Positions 54,270-63,483 of a stretch of 64,000 bases of DNA are shown here, piece after piece. Position 1 is the first letter of the stretch. Each line of letters starts with the position of its first letter. Source of the stretch: Streptomyces sp. NBC_01237 (lineage in GTDB: Bacteria; Actinomycetota; Actinomycetes; Streptomycetales; Streptomycetaceae). The notes below the pieces were generated by a model. That model was not told the DNA's origin and ran no database searches. It saw only the letters and a list, made by a program, of their open reading frames with translations. The DNA is taken from NCBI RefSeq assembly GCF_035917275.1, contig NZ_CP108510.1:1-64000 (forward strand), given 5' to 3'. A program made the translations under genes and the position numbers.

Positions 54270-55356
54270 CGAATCTGATCCAGGGGACGTCGAACTGCCC
54301 GAGAGGGCGCAGGGCGCTGCGGTGGAGGGCGCCGATGCTGACGGCGACTTCGCCGTTCTCCCCCGGGCCGTCCGAGAGTGCGACCACGATGCCGGGGCCG
54401 GCGAGGAAGGTCGTCGGATCGAGCGGTGCCATGAAGGGCCGCAGCGGGACTTCCCGCAGCACGGAGCGGAGCAGGGGGACGATGTCGTCGGCGGAGGCGA
54501 CGGCCTGTGCCAGGTAAGGCGCGCTGAAGGTCGCCTCGTGCAGAACGAACTGGAGCAGGAACCTGCTCAGCGGCTCCTGCTCAGGCAGTGCCTCGTCGTC
54601 CCGGACGAGCAGGACGGTGTGCTCTCCGTTCTCCGTGTCCGGACGGCGGGGGCAGCACCACGACCAGCATCCCTGAACCTCGCAGGCGAACGAGAGGTGC
54701 TCCTCGCCCCGGCCGCACCGGTCGGGTTCCGGTTCGTGCACGTAGTTGTGCGAACCCAGGATTCCCGGCCGTTCTTCGGCCAGGCGGTAGAAAGCAGCCA
54801 GCGCGGCCGGCACGGCCTCCGCCGACGTGTTGATGCTCGGTTGTCGGGACCGGGCGAACCACGACTCGACGAACAGTGTCAACGCTTCCTGCGGACGCGC
54901 CGCCACGAGATCCACCCACGTCGGTGTGGGCAGTACCGGATCGGGAACGGAGGGCCGGACCATCTCCAGCATGCTGCTGGTCAGCGGCTCGACGAACTCG
55001 AACTCGTAACGGCCGGGCCTCCAGTGGCGGAACTCGGCTCGTCCGAGCAGCAAGCAACCGATACCGACCCTGATGGCGATGCTCACCGGCCGCTGCCGGA
55101 GTTCACCGAAGCTCCAGATGTCCCGGTAGCCGGTCAGCGCCTCGTCGATGTCTGCGGGTACCTCGCCGACCAGACGGAACTGGTCCCGACTCCTGACGCC
55201 GCTGGACGCCGGGTCGGCGTTGGCGTCGGCGATGATCTGGATCTCCGTGGCACCGACGATCAGCGAGACGCCGGTCAGGTCGAACCTCGTGGCATCAGGA
55301 CCGAGCCGGTCCGACAGTGCACCCTCATCGACCCGGACCGGGCTCCTCGGCGGCAT
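54262..55356 (-). CDS. Hypothetical protein, 364 aa, partner of the helical protein
   Basis: This protein starts at ATG 55356. It has beta-type segments (GVSLIVGATEIQIIADANAD, VSIAIRVGIGCLLLGRAEF), a cysteine-rich insert CEVQGCWSWCCPRRP near residue 228, and a C-terminal part QFDVPWIRF. The insert has four cysteines in eleven residues (CEVQGCWSWCC), unusual in a cytoplasmic protein. No family is recognised. It overlaps the downstream 271-residue gene and both seem to form a two-gene unit. Confidence 0.6.
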   Translation of the reverse strand: MPPRSPVRVDEGALSDRLGPDATRFDLTGVSLIVGATEIQIIADANADPASSGVRSRDQFRLVGEVPADIDEALTGYRDIWSFGELRQRPVSIAIRVGIGCLLLGRAEFRHWRPGRYEFEFVEPLTSSMLEMVRPSVPDPVLPTPTWVDLVAARPQEALTLFVESWFARSRQPSINTSAEAVPAALAAFYRLAEERPGILGSHNYVHEPEPDRCGRGEEHLSFACEVQGCWSWCCPRRPDTENGEHTVLLVRDDEALPEQEPLSRFLLQFVLHEATFSAPYLAQAVASADDIVPLLRSVLREVPLRPFMAPLDPTTFLAGPGIVVALSDGPGENGEVAVSIGALHRSALRPLGQFDVPWIRFDG

Positions 55357-55489
55357 CCCGGGAGTGTACGTGGGAAACGATCACCGGCAGGGGAACGATC
55401 TTTGAACGCCTGCTTGCACCGCTGGTCTGACACGCTCGTGAACACCCCTACGTAGCCAGTAGTCCTGTCCCGATCGGGTGGAAGAGCCG

Positions 55490-55993
55490 TCAGACCGCGG
55501 GGACGAAGGACGGCTCGATACCCATCGCGGTGACGCCCCTACGTACCGTACGGATGAACTGCTTGATCACTGCCACGAGAGCATCCCAAGCAACGGGAGA
55601 GGTCCAGAAGTCGGGCGTGAAGTCGGAGCCAATCCGCCAGCCTCCGTCAGAACTCGCGATGCGAATCAGTCCCGCATCCGTTTGCATCGAGTCGAGCTCG
55701 AAACTCTGCTGGCCAGTGGCCGGGCCCTGGAGCCAGAGCACCAGTTGGCACGCAAGCTCGGCCACGGGGAACGACTTCTCGGACCACACCACCCTCCCCT
55801 GATCCCAGATGGACAGCTCTGCCTCGATATCAAGGAGAAGCACCTCCACGGGAGCCTCGTGCAGAGCGAGACCGCGCCGCGGCAGATCCGAGAGTCCAAA
55901 GTTCCGGCAGGCGAACCTCACCGCTCGGCCTCCATGAAATCCGAGGCCCACTACACGTCCAGGCCGCCACCCAAATATGGGCAACCGTACCAA
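55490..55993 (-). CDS. Hypothetical protein, immunity-like
   Basis: This 167-residue protein has a beta-strand rich core (VEVLLLDIEAELSIWDQGRV, then SFPVAELACQLVLWLQGP) followed by an alpha/beta tail (AWDALVAVIKQFIRTVRRGV). Such acidic, Trp-containing, single-domain proteins occur as orphan immunity or unknown DUF proteins in Streptomyces. The start is uncertain: the first ~40 residues look less conserved and a downstream GTG near residue 50 could be used. No neighbour toxin is visible. Confidence 0.5.
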   Translation of the reverse strand: MVRLPIFGWRPGRVVGLGFHGGRAVRFACRNFGLSDLPRRGLALHEAPVEVLLLDIEAELSIWDQGRVVWSEKSFPVAELACQLVLWLQGPATGQQSFELDSMQTDAGLIRIASSDGGWRIGSDFTPDFWTSPVAWDALVAVIKQFIRTVRRGVTAMGIEPSFVPAV

Positions 55994-56226
55994 GTCATGC
56001 CAGGCACCCCACTCGGCGCACCATTTACGGGACAGCGCTGGGTCTCGACGAAGCTCCGCTGGAGCCCGACCGCAGACGCCCCCGAGGTTGCGGCGCTGGC
56101 CGTGCTCGCAGAGTGGCGCGGGCAGCAGATCGTCGAGTATCAGCCCGCCTCCGGCGCCCTGCAGCCGAGGCGGTGGTCCGTGCCCTTTCCGCCACGGGCG
56201 GTAGGGGCACTTTCGTGCGTCTATGG

Positions 56227-56829
56227 TCAGGCGAGGACTTCGATGGCTTTCACCACAAGGGCTCTCGCTGCTGCTCCGTATACGGCCATACCGCGCAACT
56301 GCTCGAACGCCCGGACATACAGCTCGACTTCGGACGGCTGAGTGATGTTGACCTGAGCGGACAGCAGCTCGACAGAGACGAAGTTGTCGTCATACACGTG
56401 GAAGATCTCCTGCGGCCACAAGCCTTGATCACGGGACACCGACGACGGGATGATACCCAGCGACACGGACGGAAGCGCCCCTGCGCTCAGGAGGTAGCCA
56501 AGCTGTGCGGCCATCGCGTCCGCGTCTCCGACCCGGTAGGTGAGCGCGGCTTCCTCGATCAGAAAGACGAACCTGCGCCCCGGCTCGCGGATGACGCGGG
56601 ACCGGTCGACCCTGGCGGCTCCCGCTTCCGCACCGTCATTGACCGGAATACCGCAGAACCTGCCGATCGAGGACAGCAGGGCGGCCGCGTATCCCTCGGC
56701 CTGCAACAAACCGTGGATCAGCGTCGGAGAGTACACACGGAACAGTTGGGTGGACCGATAGAAATCCACCCAGCTGTCCTGCAACTGCTTCAGCCCGGCT
56801 CGTACCTGGTGTCGCCACTCCTGGTACAT
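56227..56829 (-). pseudogene. DUF5753-type XRE regulator, N-terminus removed by IS3
   Basis: From Met at 56829 the frame reads FYRSTQLFRVYSPTLIHGLL, EGYAAALLSSIG, RFVFLIEEAALTYRVGDADA, then LGIIPSS and YVRAFEQLRGMAVYG. This is the DUF5753 domain that follows the helix-turn-helix in Scr1-type actinobacterial regulators. The IS3-type element begins one base upstream at 56830, so the DNA-binding half is lost. The frame stays open into the IS to 57063, but that part is IS sequence. The missing half is not found at the right side of the IS. Confidence 0.8.
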
Positions 56830-56898
56830 GGGCCTTGACCCTGGGTTTTGGACACCGAAGAGACGTGGATCTTGATGGTCCAGGAGAACGGAGTCCCC

Positions 56899-57210
56899 GT
56901 GGGGATGAAGCAGTGCCCGGCCGAGTGCAAGGCGGGCGCGGTCGCGTTGTACCGGTCCAGGCCGGGAGCGACGATCAAGTCGGTGGCCGGTGATCTCGTA
57001 GTGAACACCGAGACGCTGCGGAACTGGATCCGGGCTGCTGACGGGCGTCGTTCCGGCGCCCACTCCTCGCCGCCGGCCGTCTTACCTGCCGGTGGTGACG
57101 CCGTCGAGGCGGAGCTGGCCGCTGCCCGGAAGAGGATCCGTGAGCTGGAAGAAGAGCGCGACATCCTCCGCAAGGCGGCCCGGTATTTCGCGACGGAGAC
57201 GCGCTGGTGA
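56899..57210 (+). CDS. IS3-family transposase OrfA
   Basis: The likely start is GTG 56899 (VGMKQCPAECKAGAVALYRS), with GGAGAACGG upstream. The helix-turn-helix (ATIKSVAGDLVVNTETLRNW) is followed by a leucine-zipper-like coiled coil (LAAARKRIRELEEERDILRK), as in IS3 OrfA proteins. It overlaps OrfB by 4 nt, where a -1 frameshift normally makes the fusion transposase. Confidence 0.85.
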   Translation: MGMKQCPAECKAGAVALYRSRPGATIKSVAGDLVVNTETLRNWIRAADGRRSGAHSSPPAVLPAGGDAVEAELAAARKRIRELEEERDILRKAARYFATETRW

Positions 57211-58108
57211 ACCGCTACCAGTTCGTTGAAGACCACCAGCGCCGACACGGCGTGAAGCGGCTCTGCGACATCCTCGGCCTGGCCCGCTCAAGCTTCTACT
57301 GCTGGCGCCGCTCCGCGGCCGCGAGAGCGGCCCGCCAGACCGTCGAAGCCCGGATCACCGCCCGGATACGCAAGGTTCACCAGGACTCCGACGGCACCTA
57401 TGGAGCTCCCAGGATCACCGCCGAACTCCGCGACGAGGGCGGCCCGGTGGTCAACCACAAGCGCGTCGCGGGGATCATGCGGACCATCGGGCTGCAGGGA
57501 GTCCGTCTGCGCCGCCGGCACCGCACCACCGTCGCGGACCAGGCCGCGGCGAAGGCACCGGACCTGATCGGCCGCGACTTCACCGCGGCCGCGGTCAACA
57601 AGAAGTACGTCGGTAACATCACATATCTGCCGGTCAGCGGCGCGAAGCCGCTCTACCTCGCGACCGTCATCGACCTCTCTTCCCGTCGGCCGGCCGGGTG
57701 GGCGATCGCAGACCACGTGCGCACCGAACTCGTCATCGACGCCCTCACGGCCGCCGAGCGGACCTGCGGAAACTTGACCGGAGCGATCATCCACACGGAG
57801 CACGGATCTCAATACACGAGCAGGGCCTTCGCGGAAATCTGCAGGTCAGCCGGGGTCCGGCAGAGCATGGGCGCGATCGGCTCCAGCGCCGACAACGCCG
57901 CCGCGGATAGCTTCAACGCCGCCTTCAAAAGAGAGACGCTCAAAGGCGGAAAGCCTGGTCGAACGAGCGCCAGGCGCGGCTCGACGCCTTCCGCCGGCTG
58001 ACCCGATACAACACCCGCCGCAGGCACTCCCGCCTCGGCCAACGGTCCCCGATCGCCTACGAGAACGCCCTCAAACCAAAAGCTACTACCCTGACCCAAG
58101 CCGCATAG
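57207..58108 (+). pseudogene. IS3-family transposase OrfB, frameshifted near the 3' end
   Basis: The frame reads MNRYQFVEDHQRRHGVKRLC, HQDSDGTYGAPRITAELRDE, ATVIDLSSRRPAGWAIADH and HTEHGSQYTSRAFAEIC. At about 57950 (GGCGGAAAGCC) the homology moves to another frame (ARLDAFRRLTRYNTRRRHSR, then LGQRSPIAYENAL) that stops at 58108. In addition, the second catalytic Asp of the DDE triad (normally H(T/S)DHGSQY) is Glu here. Both changes suggest the element cannot transpose by itself. Confidence 0.85.
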
Positions 58109-58136
58109 ACGTGTTCAAAATCCGGGGTCAAGGCCC

Positions 58137-58582
58137 CTCCCGATCCCGTCCCGGCGACGGCCATCGCGCCCGGCCGCCAGGGAGTCCAAGCGGCATCGCG
58201 CTCCTGGTGCTCGCCGCCGTCCCCATCCCGTAGACATGCCCGGTACTGAGGGTGGACGATCCGGCACGCGGGAGCGGGCCGGTCGTCCAGTCGTCGGTGC
58301 CGCTGCACGAGCCGGCCGTGGAGAGCGCGGGCAGCAGCGACCGCGCGGACGCATTCCGCGCGTGGAACCGGCCGAGCACACTCGGAAGGATCGACCGGCG
58401 GATCTCGGGGCGCGTACGGCGGGTGTGAGCCGCCCCTTTTTGATCACGTGTGTCCGGCGGGTACAACCCTTGGCCGGATCCGGCTGTCTGTACGGGAGCA
58501 GATCAACTGCATTCGAACGCGCAGTGACCATCGGGGGAACATGCCCGGGACGTTCCCGCGCACTCTCCCTCAGGAGTCCCGC
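58137..58582. other. Intergenic region
   Basis: No gene is supported between the IS3 end and the FG-GAP protein. The ribosome site CAGGAGTCC (58571-58579) belongs to the next gene. Confidence 0.4.
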
Positions 58583-60046
58583 GTGGCAGTCCGCACCCTC
58601 GGTACACGCCTGGTCCTCGCCATCACCGTGGCATCCGCCGTCGCCAGCCTGCCCCACGTCGCCCATGCGGCCGTGCCGTCCGGCCCCGTACAGGCGACGA
58701 CCGCCCACGCCGGGCCGCAGGACGACTTCAACGGTGACGGGTACGGTGATCTGGCGTTCTCGGCGCCCGGGGCGACGGTCAACGGTTTCGCCGGTGCCGG
58801 ATTCGCCGGAGTGGTCTACGGGTCGAGCAGTGGCCTGAAGACCGCCACCAAGCAGGTCCTCACCCAGGACTCGGCCGGCATCCCCGATGTCGCGGAGACC
58901 GGGGACAGGTTCAGCAGCACGCTCGTCTCCGCCGACCTCGACAAGGACGGATACACCGACCTGGTGGTCGGCTCGGCGGGTGAGGACGGTGTCGGCGTGG
59001 ACGCCGGGACGCTGACCATCGTATGGGGTGGTGCGGCCGGGCTTTCAGGTGGCGCCACACTCCTGGTGGGCACCCCGTACAGCGAGGTCGGCAGCGAACT
59101 GACCGCGGGCGACTTCAACGGGGACGGGTCCAAGGACCTCGCCACGTTCGTGCACGACGACCTCCAGGTCCTGACGGGGCCGTTCACCCGCGCCGGAACC
59201 GCGGCCTCCGCCGCCCTGACGCCCTATGCCACCGACCGGTGGTTCGAGCTCAGGGCGGGCGATGTCAACGGCGACGGGCGAGACGATGTCGTGGGTGTCT
59301 CCCACCACGACAGCGAGGACGACCTGCGGATGGTATCCGTCGCTGCGGGCAGCCCCACCGGTCCGGGTCGCTTCAGCGTGGTGACCGGAGCCGACGGACA
59401 CAGGCTGGAGGCCGGGGAGAAGCTCGCCGTCGGCAACGTGAACGGCGACGCGTACGCCGACATCGTCGTGGGCCGCCTCGAAGGCTACGACAGCGACGTC
59501 GACCACCCCCTCTCGCTCGGCGGCCTGATCACCTATGTGCCGGGCAGCGCCGCGGGCGCCCAGGGCACCAAGGCGAGGGTCTTCAACCAGGACTCCGCGG
59601 GCGTGCTCGGTGTCGCCGAGCGCGGCGACCTGTTCGGCCAGTCCCTCGCCATCGCCGACACCAACGGGGACGGCTACGGGGAGGTCGCGGTCGGGGTGCC
59701 GGGCGAGGCGCTCGGCACGGTCGCACGGGCGGGCGGGATCGTGATCCTGCCGGGCACGGCGGCCGGTCCGACGGGCACGGGTTCGACGGGCTTCAACCAG
59801 ACCACCGAAGGCATCACCGGGACGGCGGAAGCGGGCGACCTGTTCGGCGGTGCGGCCGCGTTCGTGGACGGCGACAAGGACGGCCGCGCCGAACTGGCCG
59901 TGGGCGCACCCGGCGAGAACGCCGGTGAGGGTTCCCTCTGGGTCGTTCCGTCGATGAAGACCGGAACCGGTTCCTTCACGTTCGGCCACGGCACGCTGGG
60001 CACGGTGGCGGTCAAGGCGGCCCTGGGGTCGTCCTTCAGCCGCTGA
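58583..60046 (+). CDS. Secreted FG-GAP (integrin-like) repeat protein
   Basis: This 487-residue protein starts at GTG 58583, with AGGAG seven bases upstream. The signal peptide is VAVRTLGTRLVLAITVASAV, cleaved near AHAAVP (residue 32). The rest consists of FG-GAP repeats forming a beta-propeller. Each has a calcium-loop-like DFNGDGYGDL, DLDKDGYTDL, DVNGDGRDDV, DTNGDGYGEV or DGDKDGRAEL, and partial VPGEA/VGAPGENAG ends. Six or seven blades are visible. Such Streptomyces proteins are exported and probably bind Ca2+ and surface ligands. There is no membrane anchor or LPxTG. Confidence 0.88.
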   Translation: MAVRTLGTRLVLAITVASAVASLPHVAHAAVPSGPVQATTAHAGPQDDFNGDGYGDLAFSAPGATVNGFAGAGFAGVVYGSSSGLKTATKQVLTQDSAGIPDVAETGDRFSSTLVSADLDKDGYTDLVVGSAGEDGVGVDAGTLTIVWGGAAGLSGGATLLVGTPYSEVGSELTAGDFNGDGSKDLATFVHDDLQVLTGPFTRAGTAASAALTPYATDRWFELRAGDVNGDGRDDVVGVSHHDSEDDLRMVSVAAGSPTGPGRFSVVTGADGHRLEAGEKLAVGNVNGDAYADIVVGRLEGYDSDVDHPLSLGGLITYVPGSAAGAQGTKARVFNQDSAGVLGVAERGDLFGQSLAIADTNGDGYGEVAVGVPGEALGTVARAGGIVILPGTAAGPTGTGSTGFNQTTEGITGTAEAGDLFGGAAAFVDGDKDGRAELAVGAPGENAGEGSLWVVPSMKTGTGSFTFGHGTLGTVAVKAALGSSFSR

Positions 60047-60347
60047 GTCGCGCGACGCTGCCCCCGGCCTCCTGGGGCGGGTCCGGTGGCGGTGGCGGAA
60101 GCCACCGCCACCGCCGGTTCGGGCCGTACTCCGGAGACCTGCCCTGACCCGCGCACCCATACGGCACGGGCTACCCCGACCCTGTCCAGCACGGCCGCCG
60201 CAACGGCGGCTTCGGCGCCCAGCGCCTGGTCGCCACCGTGGTCGTAGTGATGCGGCGGGGCTGCCCGTCAACGATCCGTGCGGGGAGACCCGCTCCAGCG
60301 CTTCTCCCGGCGGCCTGCTCCGGACGGCCCGATCTGGCACTCATGAG
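60047..60347. other. Intergenic region
   Basis: A hairpin-like GC-rich repeat GGTGGCGGTGGCGG with CCACCGCCACCG (about 60085-60112) follows the FG-GAP gene and may be its terminator. No gene was seen. Confidence 0.45.
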
Positions 60348-60755
60348 TCAGGACTCTTCGACCAGACGTGGCCTCAAGGTGCCACGGGCAGACCGAGCAG
60401 CATGGCGGTCCCAGACCACGTAGGAGGCGGGGTACTGCGCGGCAGGGGTCCGGGCGCGGGACAGGGTGGAAGCGGCACGGGACTGGACCGCGCTGAAGTC
60501 AAGCTTCTCGTCTTTCCAGATGACGGCTTCGCCGTCCAGGACCGTCCCGGGGGCCAGGGCGTGCGTGCCGGCGGTCGCGAGGTCCGTCCAGTGGCTGGTG
60601 ACGATCCGTCCGGACCTCGCGTACAGCACCACGGAGTCCTCTGTGCGGCGCAGCACCATCCGGTGGCCGTCGAACTTCGGCTCGTAGAACCAGCCCGGCC
60701 CGCGCGGCAGCACCGGCACCGCCCTGGCCAGCGCCACCCTGATCGGGAACTCCAC
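60348..60755 (-). pseudogene. Truncated ATP-dependent DNA ligase
   Basis: The frame begins VEFPIRVALARAVPVLPRGP and holds the adenylation motif WFYEPKFDGHRMVL (Lys acceptor in motif I), then LDGEAVIWKDEKLDFSAVQS. From about 60400 the homology ends (expected YVVFDLLA..., here YVVWDRHAARSA) because of a probable frameshift, and the product stops after about 135 residues. LigC/LigD-type ligases are at least 300 residues long, so the OB domain is lost. The start could also be the ATG at 60782. Confidence 0.7.
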
Positions 60756-61123
60756 ATCCCGATCCTGCGATCCCGGACACACAAGGGCGTGGCGGGCGGT
60801 CCTGGCGGCCTACTCCTCGCCCGCCGACGCAATCCATCCTGGCTGCGGTCCGGGCAGCCGTCAGGCGATGTCCTCGTAATCGGGCAGGACACCCGTCGAG
60901 GCCGGGGACCCGCACCCAGATCTCCGCATCGGCCGGCACCACGTCGACGGCCGCGTTCGGCGCCCACCACTGGGAAGTCGCGGGCCGCTGACGTTCCACA
61001 TCTCTTGAGTGCGTGCTTCCAGTCTGTTCAGGCTGCGGCATCGCGGGGTGCCCCGGAAGGTGTGCTGCCCCGCGTCTTCTACCATCGGTCACCACCGACC
61101 CGTCGAGTATCACCAAGGACTCT
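60756..61123. other. Intergenic region
   Basis: No gene recognised. Two divergent starts lie at its borders, so promoters are expected here. Confidence 0.35.
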
Positions 61124-61978
61124 GTGAATCTCTCCGATCTTCGCGCCAAGGCCCCCTCGCTCGCAGCCGGAATGGCCGCCGCCGATCACAGCCCGGACAG
61201 CCAGCTGTCCCAGACTCGCCACCGCGCCGCGCTCGTGGCGGGCTGGCACATCGCGCCAGGCGCCAGCGTCCTCGAACTGGGCTGCGGACAGGGCGACATG
61301 ACCGCCGTCCTGGCAGAGGCGGTTGGGCCCAAAGGGCGCGTGGTTGCCGTCGACGTGGCCGAGCCCTCCTACGGGGCGCCAGTGACGCTCGGGGAATCCG
61401 CAGCCCGGCTCGCGGCGGGCCCCCTCGGGCCGCGCATCGACTTCCTCTTCGGCACCGACGTGCTTGACCCATCAGTGGACTTCCCCGAAAGTGCCTTTGA
61501 CCACGTGGTGCTCGCACATTGTTCCTGGTATTTCGCATCGCTTGGACAACTGCGAGACACACTGGCCCGGGTACGGCCGTGGGCGCGGCGGCTGTGGTTC
61601 ACCGAGTGGGACTTGACGCCTGCGTCCGGCGACCAGTTGGCGCACCTGCTTGCTGTGCTGATCCAGGGGCAGATCGAGGCCGCAGGGGCGCATGGTCAGG
61701 GCAACGTCCGCACGCCTTTCTCCCGTGAAGCGCTGCTGCGGCTCCTGTCCGAGGCCGACTGGACGGCTGACGGCAGCGGGTCGGTCGATACCGCAGAGCT
61801 TCAGGACGGTGACTGGGAAATCGCTGCCTGCCTCGCCCTGGCCGGAACAGAGGAACGTCTGGCCGCACTGCCCGAGGCGGTACGACAGATCGTCCTGAGC
61901 CAGGTCGACGTTCTCCGGGCCATCGCCAAGCCGCGCGACAACCGCGCGCTCGCCGCGTATTCGGTCACCGCGCGCTGA
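61124..61978 (+). CDS. Class I SAM-dependent methyltransferase
   Basis: This 284-residue protein starts at GTG 61124, with AAGGAC four bases upstream. Motif I VLELGCGQGDMT lies near residue 47, the acidic end of strand 2 VVAVDVAEP near 72, motif post I FDHVVLAHCSWYF near 125 and FTEWDLTP near 160. The C-terminal half is helical and may form the substrate pocket. The closest type is the small-molecule methyltransferase family (Methyltransf_11/25); the substrate is unknown. It stands alone. The next element inwards is an IS5-type insertion at 62092. Confidence 0.85.
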   Translation: MNLSDLRAKAPSLAAGMAAADHSPDSQLSQTRHRAALVAGWHIAPGASVLELGCGQGDMTAVLAEAVGPKGRVVAVDVAEPSYGAPVTLGESAARLAAGPLGPRIDFLFGTDVLDPSVDFPESAFDHVVLAHCSWYFASLGQLRDTLARVRPWARRLWFTEWDLTPASGDQLAHLLAVLIQGQIEAAGAHGQGNVRTPFSREALLRLLSEADWTADGSGSVDTAELQDGDWEIAACLALAGTEERLAALPEAVRQIVLSQVDVLRAIAKPRDNRALAAYSVTAR

Positions 61979-62139
61979 GATACGCCCCATCGGCAAAATA
62001 CCTCAGAACCCACTAACCGGGAACGGCTGGCTGACCTGTCTCGCAGGGTTCCGCCTCAGCGTGCCTTGGCGCGATGCCATTGGTGCCCGTCTAGGCCGTG
62101 TGTCGAAAGTGGATCTTGGACCGTGAATGATCACGGTTC

Positions 62140-63012
62140 ATGGGTCGAGGAGATCTCACGGACGAGCAGTGGGCGATGCTGGAGCCGGTGCTGCCGATGG
62201 GCGAAGGCGGGTCGGCCACCTGTCTGGCCCCGGCGGCGTCTGATCGACGGCATACGGTTCCGGGTCCGGATCGGTGTTCCGTGGCGGGACGTGCCTGTCG
62301 AGTACGGGCCGTGGGGCCGAGTCTATGACCTGTTCCGCCGGTGGCAGCGGACCGGCACCTGGCACCAGATCCTCACCCGGCTGCAGTCTCTTGCCGACGC
62401 CAAGGGCGCGATCACATGGGACCTGAGCGTCGACTCCACGGTCTGCCGTGACCATCAGCGTGCGGCCGGAGCCCGCAAGCAGGGCGACCTGCAGAAGGAA
62501 CCGCCGGGCGGTGTGTTCACCGAGCCCGGAGATCACGGGCTGGGACGCTCGCGCGGCGGGTTCACCACCAAGCTGCACCTGGCAGTCGAGCAGGGCCAAA
62601 AGCCATGTCGATCGTGATCACGGCAGGACAGCGTGGGGATTCACCACAGTTCGAGCCCGTCCTGGAGAAGGTCCGCGTGCCTCGCATTGGGCCGGGCCGG
62701 CCACGCGTCCGCCCCAACCGGGTGCGGGCCGATAAGGCGTACGTCTCCCGAAGGAACCGCGCCTACCTACGCCGCCGCGGGATCCGCTGCACCATCCCTG
62801 ACAAGGCCGACCAGGTGCGCAACCGCCGAAGGCTCGGCTCCCTCGGCGGTCGGCCGCCGCGCTTCGACCCGGTCGACTACCACGAGCGCCATGCGGTCGA
62901 GTGCGGGATCAACCGCCTCAAGAGACGCCGGGCGGTCGCCACCCGATTCGACAAACTTTCCGTCCGCTTCGAAGCCACCGTCCTTGTCGCCGCGATCGGA
63001 GAATGGCTGTAA
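62140..63012 (+). pseudogene. IS5-family transposase in three frames
   Basis: ATG 62140 starts GRGDLTDEQWAMLEPVLP. At about 62205 the homology moves to a second frame (LIDGIRFRVRIGVPWRDVPV ... TWHQILTRLQSLADAKGAI) and at about 62600 to a third ([20 protein letters not shown] ... [20 protein letters not shown]), ending at 63012. One of the two shifts could be programmed, but two together suggest decay. The D in [16 protein letters not shown] and the final E of ECGINRLKR are present. Confidence 0.8.
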
Positions 63013-63065
63013 CGAACGGAGCTGTCGATGCTGCCTGCTCGCGTCGGCCGTGCCCTCGCCGACGA

Positions 63066-63374
63066 TCACAGCCAGCCGGCCCAACCGAAAGTCAAGACGT
63101 AAGCGCGCTTGACTGCGGCCCACCCTCGGCGACCGCCACCGACAACCGCGATAAGGGCGATGGTGAACCAGAACGCAACCGCTCCACCAACGATCAGAGC
63201 CCATACGGTGCCGCCAATGGCAGCGAACAAGACCACGATGAAGACTGCTGTGACTAGCCCGGCATGGGCACCGCCGATGCGCACGCGGAACATCTCACGC
63301 ATGACGCGGCAGTCCTCTGCGAGAACCTTCTCGTAAGCGTTCAGCTCTCGCCCTGAACCGTCCTGCTTCCCCAT
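63066..63374 (-). CDS. Two-helix membrane protein carried inside an IS5-type element
   Basis: This 102-residue protein starts at ATG 63374, with GGAGCGGGG just upstream. A charged N-terminus (KQDGSGRELNAYEKVLAEDC) is followed by two membrane segments (LVTAVFIVVLFAAIGGTVWA and LIVGGAVAFWFTIALIAVVG) and a short basic tail. It lies wholly between the IS transposase and the right inverted repeat, on the opposite strand. This suggests a passenger gene rather than host sequence. The function is unknown. Confidence 0.7.
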   Translation of the reverse strand: MGKQDGSGRELNAYEKVLAEDCRVMREMFRVRIGGAHAGLVTAVFIVVLFAAIGGTVWALIVGGAVAFWFTIALIAVVGGGRRGWAAVKRAYVLTFGWAGWL

Positions 63375-63483
63375 ACCCCGCTCCACGAGCTCCCCTTAAC
63401 ACCCTGGCCAAGCCGAGTCCGGCAATCCCATGGACGCTCCAGCCCGCCACCACGTTGCCTCTCAGCGACTTTCGACACACGGC

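Larger units (their letters stand above)
56830..58136. mobile_element. IS3-family insertion sequence
   Basis: Terminal inverted repeats of 26 bases (56830-56855, GGGCCTTGACCCTGGGTTTT...; 58111-58136) match with three mismatches by hand. Two transposase genes lie inside, overlapping by ATGA. The length is about 1.3 kb. No target duplication is visible, which agrees with a deletion at one side. Confidence 0.88.

Noticed and set aside
55997..56226. Possible plus-strand gene (start MPGTPLGAPFTGQRW)
   Set aside because: The sequence looks partly protein-like, but it has no ribosome site and overruns the end of the DUF5753 gene. It is too weak to call.
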